From: a virus
Length of the DNA: 64,000 bases
IMG/VR virus record: IMGVR_UViG_3300030099_004448
Coordinates: 62,001 to 126,000 of that record
Reading direction: 5' to 3' (one strand)
The position numbers were made by a program, and so were the translations under genes. Below the pieces are notes generated by a model that ran no database searches, had not been told where the DNA came from, and was given only the letters and a program-made list of their open reading frames with translations. Every line of letters begins with the position of its first letter. Position 1 is the stretch's first letter. Below are positions 32,714-39,973 of this stretch, piece after piece.

Positions 32714-33715
32714 ATGGACTTTCTAAAAGATATTGTAAAGGAGATTGGCGGTGAATACACACAACTCGCCTCAGACATTGACGACCATGAAACTTATGTG
32801 GACACGGGTTCGTACATTTTTAACGGACTTGTTTCAGGGTCTATATTTGGTGGTGTATCTGGGAATAAGATTACTGCCATTGCTGGCGAGTCTAGTACTG
32901 GAAAAACTTTTTTCAGTCTCGCCGTTGTCAAGAACTTCTTGGATTCTAATCCTGACGGGTATTGCCTATATTTTGACACTGAAGCCGCTGTTAACAAGTC
33001 TCTTCTCGCAGATCGCGGTATTGACCTGAATCGACTTGTGGTTGTCAACGTTGTGACCATTGAAGACTTCCGTGGCAAAGCCCTGAAAGCGGTGGATCTA
33101 TACTTAAAAAAACCTGAAGAAGAGCGTGCCCCTTGCATGTTTGTGTTAGACTCTCTAGGTATGCTTTCCACGGAGAAGGAGATCACTGACGCCCTCAACG
33201 ACAAACAAGTCCGCGACATGACCAAATCACAACTGGTCAAAGGTGCATTTCGCATGATCACCCTCAAACTGGGTCAAGCCAACATTCCTATGATCGTTAC
33301 CAACCACACTTATGATGTCATCGGCGCTTATGTCCCTACAAAGGAAATGGGAGGAGGCAGCGGACTCAAGTATGCTGCTTCTACAATCATCCATCTCAGC
33401 AAAAAGAAAGAAAAGGATGGAACGGAAATCGTCGGAAACCTTATCAAAGCTAAGACTGCTAAGTCTCGTCTGAGTAAGGAGAACAAAGATGTTACGGTGC
33501 GCCTGTATTACGATGAGCGTGGTCTTGATCGATATTATGGTCTTCTTGAGTTGGGAGAACTCGGTGGTCTCTGGAAAAATGTGGCAGGTCGTTATGAAAT
33601 AGGCGGCAAAAAAGTTTATGCAAAGGCGATCCTCAAGGATCCTGAACAATACTTTACTCCCGAAGTCATGGAGAAACTTGATGAAATTGCAAAACAAGAG
33701 TTTCGTTACGGGTGA
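32714..33715 (+). CDS. uvsX: RecA-like recombinase UvsX
   Basis: A 333-residue recombinase (T4: 391) that forms filaments on single-stranded DNA and drives strand invasion. Walker A GESSTGKT at 58-65, YFDTEAAVNKSLL near 86, Walker B CMFVLDSLGML near 138, and MIVTNHTYDV followed by a GGGSGLKYAAS DNA-binding loop. Rich in C-ending codons compared with its neighbours. Overlaps the next oxygenase gene by 35 bases. Confidence 0.97.
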   Translation: MDFLKDIVKEIGGEYTQLASDIDDHETYVDTGSYIFNGLVSGSIFGGVSGNKITAIAGESSTGKTFFSLAVVKNFLDSNPDGYCLYFDTEAAVNKSLLADRGIDLNRLVVVNVVTIEDFRGKALKAVDLYLKKPEEERAPCMFVLDSLGMLSTEKEITDALNDKQVRDMTKSQLVKGAFRMITLKLGQANIPMIVTNHTYDVIGAYVPTKEMGGGSGLKYAASTIIHLSKKKEKDGTEIVGNLIKAKTAKSRLSKENKDVTVRLYYDERGLDRYYGLLELGELGGLWKNVAGRYEIGGKKVYAKAILKDPEQYFTPEVMEKLDEIAKQEFRYG

Positions 33716-34247
33716 TTTTATCAAACTGTATGAAGACGCCTTGGGTGAAAAAGAGTGTGACATTCTGATTCAGTTTTTTGAACAGAGTCATGCGAAAGAA
33801 ATAGTAAAGAATGGAGGAACTCCAAACTTTACTCAACTGAATATCAACAAGAGTAATCCACAACTAATTGCACAGTTGTCACGGGTTACTCAAACCATCT
33901 TGTCTCTTTACAAGAGAGAACTATCAGAGTACACTAGATGGTATCCTCCGAGGCTTTTCTTGGAGGAGTTTCGCGTAAAGAAATATCATTCCAGAACTAA
34001 AGACAGGTTCGATCCACACGTCGATGTGCAGGACCATGCTTCTGCAAGAAGATATCTTGCATTTCTCTTCTATTTAAATGAAGATTTTAGTGGTGGGGAA
34101 ACTGAGTTCCCGCATCACAGTAGAAAAATTATACCGAAAACTGGCTCGGTGATTGTCTTTCCCCCAACTTGGCAATATCCCCATGCAGGATTGAAAGTCA
34201 AGAAAGGAGTTAAGTATATTATGTCAACCTATTGTCACTACTATTGA
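33681..34247 (+). CDS. Prolyl 4-hydroxylase-like 2OG-Fe(II) oxygenase
   Basis: A 188-residue oxygenase with a full catalytic set: H113-x-D115 (DPHVDVQD), strand AFLFYLNEDFSGGETEFP, distal H168 (QYPHAG) and K178 ten residues later for 2-oxoglutarate. This is the P4Ha form. It starts inside the 3' end of uvsX and is coupled to gp41 by overlap; a hydroxylase next to uvsX is frequent in cyanophages. Target unknown. Confidence 0.85.
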   Translation: MKLQNKSFVTGDFIKLYEDALGEKECDILIQFFEQSHAKEIVKNGGTPNFTQLNINKSNPQLIAQLSRVTQTILSLYKRELSEYTRWYPPRLFLEEFRVKKYHSRTKDRFDPHVDVQDHASARRYLAFLFYLNEDFSGGETEFPHHSRKIIPKTGSVIVFPPTWQYPHAGLKVKKGVKYIMSTYCHYY

Positions 34248-35632
34248 TGGACGAACGTATCGAAACTACAATCCTGAGGAGTCTCGCTCATAATGAGGAG
34301 TACTCTAGAAAGGTATTACCTTTTATCAGGTCTGAATATTTTACAGATTATACTGAAAAAGTAGTATTTGAGGAGATCTGTAAATTTATCTTTAAGTACA
34401 ATAAACTTCCCACGCAAGAAGTACTCCGTGTTGAAGTTGATGGTCGTTCGGATCTCAATGAAAACTCCTACAAAGATGTCACTAACTATGTGAATAATCT
34501 GGAGAAGACTGTTCTGGACTTCACTTGGTTGAGTGATATTACTGAAAAGTGGTGTAGGGATAAAGCAATCTATCTTGCTCTGATGGAGTCTATCTCCATC
34601 GTTGATGGTAATGACGAAAAGAAAACTAAGGATGCAATTCCTTCAATTCTATCGGATGCACTTGCAGTTAGTTTTGATACTAACGTAGGTCATGATTATC
34701 TTCAGGATTATCAAGAACGATATGATTTCTATCATCAGACTGAAGAGAAGATTCCTTTCGATCTGGAGTTCTTTAATAAGATTACGAAAGGTGGTCTTCC
34801 TAACAAGACATTGAACATTGCACTTGCTGGCACTGGTGTTGGTAAGTCTTTGTTCATGTGTCACATGGCTGCATCTTGTCTCTTACAAGGTAAGAATGTT
34901 CTCTACATTACTTGTGAGATGGCAGAAGAAAAGATCGCAGAACGCATTGACGCTAATCTTTTGAATGTCAATATCCAAGAGATTCAAAACATGCCTAAGT
35001 CAATGTTTGAAAACAAAGTAACCAACTTGAGTAAAAAAACTCAAGGTACTCTTATAATTAAAGAGTACCCCACAGCTACTGCACATAGTGGACACTTTAA
35101 GTCACTTCTTAACGAGCTTGCACTTAAGAAGTCATTTAGACCTGATATTATTTTCATTGATTACCTTAATATATGTGCTTCCTCACGATATCGCGGTAAT
35201 CTTTCTGTCAATTCATATTCGTATATTAAGGCTATTGCAGAAGAGCTTCGAGGGTTGGCTGTTGAAACAAACGTCCCTATCGTATCTGCCACGCAGACCA
35301 CTCGCTCTGGTTATGGCAGCTCTGATGTTGAGCTTACTGATACTAGTGAATCCTTTGGTCTCCCTGCTACTGCTGATCTTATGTTTGCCCTTATTAGCAC
35401 TGAGGAACTTGAATCACTTGGGCAGATAATGGTTAAACAGTTGAAGAATCGATACAATGATCCTACGATGAATAAACGATTCGTAGTTGGTATTGATCGT
35501 GCTAAGATGCGTCTGTATGATTGTGAGCAATCTGCACAGGCTGATATTCTGGACAGTGGTCAGGATGAAGAGTACACTCCTCAAGAAAAGAGTTCTGGTC
35601 CTAGGAAATCATTTGAAGGATTCAAATTCTGA
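34247..35632 (+). CDS. gp41: Replicative helicase gp41 (DnaB-type)
   Basis: A 461-residue hexameric helicase (T4: 475) that unwinds the fork and works with primase gp61. Seen: helical N-terminal domain, IPFDLEFFNKITKGGLPNK then Walker A AGTGVGKS near 200-207, CEMAEEKIAERI, Walker B IIFIDYLNIC near 306 and the QLKNRYNDPT motif H4 near the end. The TGATG overlap with the upstream gene sets the start at 34247. Confidence 0.97.
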   Translation: MDERIETTILRSLAHNEEYSRKVLPFIRSEYFTDYTEKVVFEEICKFIFKYNKLPTQEVLRVEVDGRSDLNENSYKDVTNYVNNLEKTVLDFTWLSDITEKWCRDKAIYLALMESISIVDGNDEKKTKDAIPSILSDALAVSFDTNVGHDYLQDYQERYDFYHQTEEKIPFDLEFFNKITKGGLPNKTLNIALAGTGVGKSLFMCHMAASCLLQGKNVLYITCEMAEEKIAERIDANLLNVNIQEIQNMPKSMFENKVTNLSKKTQGTLIIKEYPTATAHSGHFKSLLNELALKKSFRPDIIFIDYLNICASSRYRGNLSVNSYSYIKAIAEELRGLAVETNVPIVSATQTTRSGYGSSDVELTDTSESFGLPATADLMFALISTEELESLGQIMVKQLKNRYNDPTMNKRFVVGIDRAKMRLYDCEQSAQADILDSGQDEEYTPQEKSSGPRKSFEGFKF

Positions 35633-36273
35633 TGAAATTAAAAAAGGATGTCATCATTAATGATGAACGTCAATCTATTGATTGGCATAAAACCTTTTTC
35701 TTAGAAAGATATCTTGAAAAAGTAAATCCTCTTGACTTTAAAAACATTATTGAACTTGGTGCATATGATTGCAAAGAGTCTTTAACTTTTACAAGACTTT
35801 TTCCGAATGCACATATTACATCATTTGAGTGTAATCCAAATACTCTACCGATTTGTAGAGAGAATAGTGCGAAGTCAGATCGCATTACACTGGTGGAAAA
35901 AATGGTTACCGACAACCCAGGAGATAATAGATTTTATATTTGTGAACAGGGACAATCTTCAATGCTTATCCCATATCAAGAACATAAAATAACTTGGGTT
36001 CCTTCCATATCAATGAATGAATATTTGAATGACGATCCTATTGATCTAGTTTGGATAGATGTTCAAGGAGCAGAGACAAATGTTCTCCGTAGTTTTGGTA
36101 ACAAAATTAATAACGTTGGATTAATCTATTGTGAAGTGAACATCAGATCAAATAGATATGCTGGCAACTCCACACTAAAAACAGTAACAGAACTACTTTC
36201 TAATTTCACTGTCTCAGATTATATGCATCTTAACGAAAATGAAGTGCATGTGATCTTTGAATCAAAAACTTGA
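35632..36273 (+). CDS. FkbM-type SAM methyltransferase
   Basis: A 213-residue Rossmann-fold methyltransferase. Motif I IIELGAYDCKESLTF near 39-53, acidic motif TSFECNPNTL near 64, and VWIDVQGAETNVLRSF (the FkbM hallmark D-V-Q/E-G-x-E) near 139-154. FkbM enzymes methylate sugars, glycolipids or peptides. In phage it may modify a host surface glycan or virion glycan; this is inference. Starts by overlap with gp41. Confidence 0.85.
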   Translation: MKLKKDVIINDERQSIDWHKTFFLERYLEKVNPLDFKNIIELGAYDCKESLTFTRLFPNAHITSFECNPNTLPICRENSAKSDRITLVEKMVTDNPGDNRFYICEQGQSSMLIPYQEHKITWVPSISMNEYLNDDPIDLVWIDVQGAETNVLRSFGNKINNVGLIYCEVNIRSNRYAGNSTLKTVTELLSNFTVSDYMHLNENEVHVIFESKT

Positions 36274-36298
36274 CTATTTGACCAATCACGACTATACT
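36270..36298 (+). promoter_or_regulatory. Sigma70-type promoter before mazG
   Basis: TTGACT (36270-36275), 17-base spacer, TATACT (36293-36298). It overlaps the stop codon of the methyltransferase gene. The -10 ends only 8 bases before ATG 36307, so transcripts would be leaderless or use ATG 36319. Confidence 0.8.
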
Positions 36299-36306
36299 AA
36301 ACAAAA

Positions 36307-36729
36307 ATGAATCAAACTATGACCAAATCTGTTGATTTTCAAAAGTACTCCGAATTTGTAAACGCAGTTACTTCTGATGCTTCTACTGATTTTCTTGCTC
36401 TATCCGATCGTCTAGTTGAACTGGATGAGAAGGGTGCAAACATTGAACGTCTCCTTACTGCTGGTGTTGGTATCAATGCTGAGGGTGGAGAGTTCCTTGA
36501 GATTGTCAAGAAGATGATTTTTCAGGGCAAACCTTTCAATGCAGACAACAAAGAACACATGATCATTGAACTTGGTGATCTGATGTGGTATGTTACTCAG
36601 GCGTGTATGGCACTTGAAGTGTCTCTCGATGAAGTAGTTGCACGTAATGTAACCAAACTTGAGAAACGTTATCCTGGTGGTTCCTTTGATGTTTACTATT
36701 CCGAAAATCGCGCTGAGGGTGACCTGTGA
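36307..36729 (+). CDS. mazG: MazG nucleotide pyrophosphohydrolase
   Basis: A 140-residue all-alpha NTP pyrophosphatase. The metal-binding helices are visible: EGGEFLEIVKKMIFQ (ExxE type) near 59 and ELGDLMWYVTQACMALEV (ExxD) near 87. Cyanophage MazG is thought to recycle nucleotides or tune host (p)ppGpp-type responses; recent views favour dNTP/GC-type hydrolysis. The in-frame ATG at 36319 is a plausible alternative start given the promoter position. Confidence 0.9.
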   Translation: MNQTMTKSVDFQKYSEFVNAVTSDASTDFLALSDRLVELDEKGANIERLLTAGVGINAEGGEFLEIVKKMIFQGKPFNADNKEHMIIELGDLMWYVTQACMALEVSLDEVVARNVTKLEKRYPGGSFDVYYSENRAEGDL

Positions 36730-36899
36730 TAAATCTTGAGATGAGTATGCATGATGCAGTTGTTTTACGACATGCTCTTTTCATGTATACAAAAAATCAT
36801 CCAGGTTTCTTCTCCGATGAACATATTCTGAAAATTAGAGAATTATCCCAACAGTTAGATAAAGAAATTGGAAGAGAATTTGAAGAGGTAAACTCATGA
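36726..36899 (+). CDS. Small helical protein, paralog of the gene at 37132
   Basis: A 57-residue protein starting with GTG in a GTGA overlap with mazG. MINLEMSMHDAVVLRHALF at the start and ILKIRELSQQLDKEIGREFEE at the end align with MITINMDLRSAAVVRQALF and IVEIRNVINDLDEQIESELE of the gene at 37132. This alignment supports the GTG start over ATG 36741. Function unknown. Confidence 0.65.
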   Translation: MINLEMSMHDAVVLRHALFMYTKNHPGFFSDEHILKIRELSQQLDKEIGREFEEVNS

Positions 36900-37135
36900 A
36901 AGACTTTAAAGTTCCGTTTGCTATCGTATCATTTTTATTAGTTCAGGGAGCGGGTGCAGTATGGTGGGCATCTCAAGTTGACGGAAGAGTCAGAACTCTT
37001 GAATCGCAAAGTTTGAATATCGCCAGAGAAAATCGTAGGTACATTGAACAAGTAATTCAACCATCCTACGGAATCAGTAAAAACTGGAAAAATCAATACC
37101 ATGATGAGTGGGTACTAAAAGGAGGATGGAAATGA
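36896..37135 (+). CDS. Small membrane-anchored protein, 79 residues
   Basis: An N-terminal hydrophobic segment (about 7-26, PFAIVSFLLVQGAGAVWW) followed by a helical, coiled-coil-like part (RVRTLESQSLNIARENRRYIE) and a polar tail. Topology looks like an inner-membrane anchor with a periplasmic coil, as in some lysis or spanin-type proteins, but no lipobox or partner is seen. It is flanked by the two paralogous small genes and coupled to both. Confidence 0.6.
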   Translation: MKDFKVPFAIVSFLLVQGAGAVWWASQVDGRVRTLESQSLNIARENRRYIEQVIQPSYGISKNWKNQYHDEWVLKGGWK

Positions 37136-37308
37136 TTACTATTAATATGGATCTAAGAAGTGCTGCCGTAGTCAGGCAAGCATTGTTTGATGAACAGAAG
37201 CGGTATACTTACGATCCCAAATGTGTTCCAGCACGAATCGTGGAAATCCGTAATGTAATCAATGACCTTGATGAACAGATTGAAAGTGAATTAGAAACAG
37301 AAGAATAA
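37132..37308 (+). CDS. Small helical protein, paralog of the gene at 36726
   Basis: A 58-residue protein starting in an ATGA overlap with the membrane gene, with GGAGG just upstream. Pattern MDLRSAAVVRQALFDEQKRY then RIVEIRNVINDLDEQIESEL, two helices likely to form a hairpin. Paralogous to 36726-36899. Last gene before a terminator. Confidence 0.7.
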   Translation: MITINMDLRSAAVVRQALFDEQKRYTYDPKCVPARIVEIRNVINDLDEQIESELETEE

Positions 37309-37316
37309 AATAAATA
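37309..37316 (+). promoter_or_regulatory. Candidate late promoter
   Basis: AATAAATA 21 bases before ATG 37338, overlapping the 5' base of the terminator stem. A terminator and a late promoter are thus packed within 30 bases. Confidence 0.5.
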
Positions 37317-37336
37317 GAGGCATTTGCCTCTTTTTT
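37316..37336 (+). terminator. Rho-independent terminator
   Basis: AGAGGCA/TGCCTCT stem with a minimal loop, then six T. It separates the early operon ending at 37308 from the late genes. Confidence 0.85.
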
Positions 37337-37337
37337 A

Positions 37338-38465
37338 ATGCCTTCTTTATCTGGCAATTCTACTAATGGAACTCCCAATTGGGATAAGTATGTAGTAAAT
37401 AATAATTATGCAACAGTAACATATACTATTGAAACAGAAACATTATTTTTTAAAAAACAGACAAACAATAAAGTAGATCATGTATGGGATCAACTGCCTC
37501 CTGGAACCAAATTGTCTATAACCAATTCAACAAAGGTTAATATTAGTGCATCAAGAGACACTGGAGTTACCCGTCAAATTACTTCTCAACCAGCTGCTAA
37601 CGTTCAAATTGGTAACAAAAAGGGATATGTTCTAATCAATAAAATTAAAAAACCAACCAAAGCGCCAGATAGTGTTGAAAAAAGAACTATTTCCATGGCA
37701 CAAACGGATCTTGATAAATTGAAAGAAAAAGCCGGTGTTGGTAAAAAACGAATCAGTGGTATTGATATTGAGGTTGATGGATTTGGTTTGATAACTGATG
37801 TTGCCACTGTAGAAAAAGTTCCAGAAAGAGTTAATGGTAGAGAAGCAAAGGCCGATATTGTTCTCAAAAATTCCAAGGGCACTAGACTGATTTATATTTC
37901 TCATAAAGCTGCTGGCGGTGCAAAAGCATTCCAACAATATGGTGGTATATCTGAGACTGCAGGAACTAAAGAAATGCCAGGATTAGTTTACAATAATCCT
38001 GAAGTTCAGAAGTTTTTGAATGACCTTTATTCACTTTATAAATCTTCTTTGGATGGCACTGGAAACAATTTAAATCCATTTGAAAAAGGTAAATTAAACG
38101 AGTCAAGATTATATCGACCAATAACAGACACAAAACTCATAAATCAGTCGGTGTTTGGTCCTGGTTTTGGTGGACCGTCTGGAATTGATAATGTAGATGT
38201 TATTGCACAGGGACCTTTTAAATTTAAACCCGTTATGAATCCTTATGGTGATATAATAATTACACTCAGTTGGGATCACTTTGATTATCGTGGTGGGGAC
38301 ATTAATGACTTCAATAGTGGTCAATATCAAGCTCTTTTAGTTTCAAGAAATGCTAGTGATAGAAGAACAAAAACCCCTCAGGGAGATATACCAGGAGTGA
38401 GAACGGGTATTTTTAACAAATCTTATCTATCGGGGAAGTCCATGCCTATCGATTCCATTCTGTGA
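37338..38465 (+). CDS. Unknown protein with PD-(D/E)XK-like segment
   Basis: A 375-residue protein preceded by a late-type promoter. The centre (about 141-206) reads IDIEVDGFGLITDVATVEKV ... AKADIVLKN ... LIYISHKAAGGAKAFQQYGG. The pattern D173-x(n)-ISHK190 preceded by an acidic helix resembles the PD-(D/E)XK nuclease fold (D ... S/E-x-K), and 'ISHK...FQQ(Y/W)GG' recurs in other marine phages in my memory. The N-terminal 110 residues are beta-rich and the C-terminus ends with DGDI-like strands. A late-expressed nuclease, possibly virion-borne, is the favoured reading but unproved. Confidence 0.45.
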   Translation: MPSLSGNSTNGTPNWDKYVVNNNYATVTYTIETETLFFKKQTNNKVDHVWDQLPPGTKLSITNSTKVNISASRDTGVTRQITSQPAANVQIGNKKGYVLINKIKKPTKAPDSVEKRTISMAQTDLDKLKEKAGVGKKRISGIDIEVDGFGLITDVATVEKVPERVNGREAKADIVLKNSKGTRLIYISHKAAGGAKAFQQYGGISETAGTKEMPGLVYNNPEVQKFLNDLYSLYKSSLDGTGNNLNPFEKGKLNESRLYRPITDTKLINQSVFGPGFGGPSGIDNVDVIAQGPFKFKPVMNPYGDIIITLSWDHFDYRGGDINDFNSGQYQALLVSRNASDRRTKTPQGDIPGVRTGIFNKSYLSGKSMPIDSIL

Positions 38466-38468
38466 TCT

Positions 38469-38476
38469 GATAAATA
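38469..38476 (+). promoter_or_regulatory. Candidate late promoter
   Basis: GATAAATA 34 bases before ATG 38511, in the gap between two late genes. Confidence 0.55.
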
Positions 38477-38510
38477 ACTACAGGTCACGATCCCCTGACT
38501 TAAATTAATA

Positions 38511-39926
38511 ATGAAATCATTTTCCCAATTTCTTAAAGAAGCCGTAGAAACTTCTGCGTCTGCTCAAGCGAAGAGACTTGGGTTAGAAGGCGATGGTCAT
38601 GGAGACTGGTATGACAAAGATGGAACTCTTGTCGCTAAAACTGTTAGTGGTAAGTTAAAGTTCTTTGGACAAGGTAAGAAGTCAAAAGAAGAGAACAGCA
38701 ATGTAGAGAAACCTACGACATCTAAACCAGATGCTAAGAAATCAGTATCCACCCAGACTCAACCGAAAAAAGTATCTCCAGAAAAACCTGGAGATGCAGA
38801 GGAATCGCAAGAAAAATCAGAGTCTAATGGTGTCGTTATTGTTTTTGGTAGGTTCAATCCTCCGACCATCGGACACGAAAAGTTACTCAATAAAGCTGCA
38901 CAAGAAGCAGAAAAAAACGGATATGAACTAAGAATCTATCCTTCGAGAAGTCAGGATAAGAAAAAGAATCCTCTAGACGCAACTGCTAAGATTGATTATA
39001 TGCGTCAGATGTTCCCCAAGTATGCGGGTAATATTATTGATGATGCAAACTCTAAGACCATCTTCAATGTAATGATTGGTGCAAATGAAGAAGGTCATAA
39101 GAATATGAAGATCATGGTTGGTGCTGACCGTCTTGGCGAGTTCCAAGGTCTAAGTCATAAGTATAATGGTGAACTTTATAACTATGATAATCTAGAAGTA
39201 GTTTCTGCAGGAGATAGAGATCCTGATGCAGAAGGTGCAGAAGGTATGTCTGCATCAAAACTTAGACTTGCAGCGAGTGAAGGTGATTTCAAATCTTTTG
39301 CTAAGGGTGTTCCAAACACACTGAATAATCAGAAGAAAATGGAACTCTACAATACTCTTCGCAAGAGTATGGGTATTAGTGAAACTTGGGAAATTGCTCC
39401 AAAGTTTGACGAAGAGACTTTAAGGAATCGTTATATCAAAGAAGACATTTATTCCATTGGTACTGTTGTAGAAAATATCAATACTGGATTGAAGGGGAAG
39501 GTTTTCAGAAGAGGAACCAATTATGTTATTGCGGTTACTGAAGGTGATGTAATGTTCAAGTCTTGGTTGAGAGATTTGATCGAACATAATGATAAACCTC
39601 ATGAAATTGGAACAGATGAATATAGAAAGTATGTTCAGAAATTAACTCCTGGTCAAAAAATTGCGAGATATAACAAAACTAAAGTTCCTCCCACTATGTC
39701 TGAAGAACCCATAAACCTTAGGGGTAGACGTTTTTTCGGTTTAGGTAGAAAGAATAAGGTTTCAGATTTCAATCATTTGAGATATGGTGGAGATGGATCA
39801 GAAGGTAATGCCGCAAGGAACACTAATAAAAAAGCTCCAGCATATAATTCTCAACAGATGCAATACCCTACGAGGGGACCAAGAAATATTCGCCTAAGAG
39901 GTCCTAACGCTCCCATAGATATCTGA
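38511..39926 (+). CDS. Nucleotidyltransferase with capsid-targeting-like N-terminus
   Basis: A 471-residue protein. The start MKSFSQFLKEA closely resembles the capsid targeting sequence MKTYQEFIAEA of T4 internal proteins, with a gp21-type cut L8-K9-E10/A11. Next comes a 'GDGHGDWYDKDGTLVAKT' motif (27-44), a low-complexity linker, then a nucleotidyltransferase domain from 107: GRFNPPTIGH (113-122, T-x-G-H), and a late GMSASKLRLAAS in place of ISSTxxR. The last 180 residues are basic and unrecognised. It may be packaged in the head and injected; the reaction (adenylyl or cytidylyl transfer) is inferred from the fold. Confidence 0.75.
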   Translation: MKSFSQFLKEAVETSASAQAKRLGLEGDGHGDWYDKDGTLVAKTVSGKLKFFGQGKKSKEENSNVEKPTTSKPDAKKSVSTQTQPKKVSPEKPGDAEESQEKSESNGVVIVFGRFNPPTIGHEKLLNKAAQEAEKNGYELRIYPSRSQDKKKNPLDATAKIDYMRQMFPKYAGNIIDDANSKTIFNVMIGANEEGHKNMKIMVGADRLGEFQGLSHKYNGELYNYDNLEVVSAGDRDPDAEGAEGMSASKLRLAASEGDFKSFAKGVPNTLNNQKKMELYNTLRKSMGISETWEIAPKFDEETLRNRYIKEDIYSIGTVVENINTGLKGKVFRRGTNYVIAVTEGDVMFKSWLRDLIEHNDKPHEIGTDEYRKYVQKLTPGQKIARYNKTKVPPTMSEEPINLRGRRFFGLGRKNKVSDFNHLRYGGDGSEGNAARNTNKKAPAYNSQQMQYPTRGPRNIRLRGPNAPIDI

Positions 39927-39936
39927 GTAACAAATC

Positions 39937-39945
39937 CTATAAATA
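39937..39945 (+). promoter_or_regulatory. Candidate late promoter
   Basis: CTATAAATA, the best match to the T4 late consensus TATAAATA in this part, 28 bases before ATG 39974. Confidence 0.7.
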
Positions 39946-39973
39946 AAACATAGGCAGTCTCAGATTCGGATAC

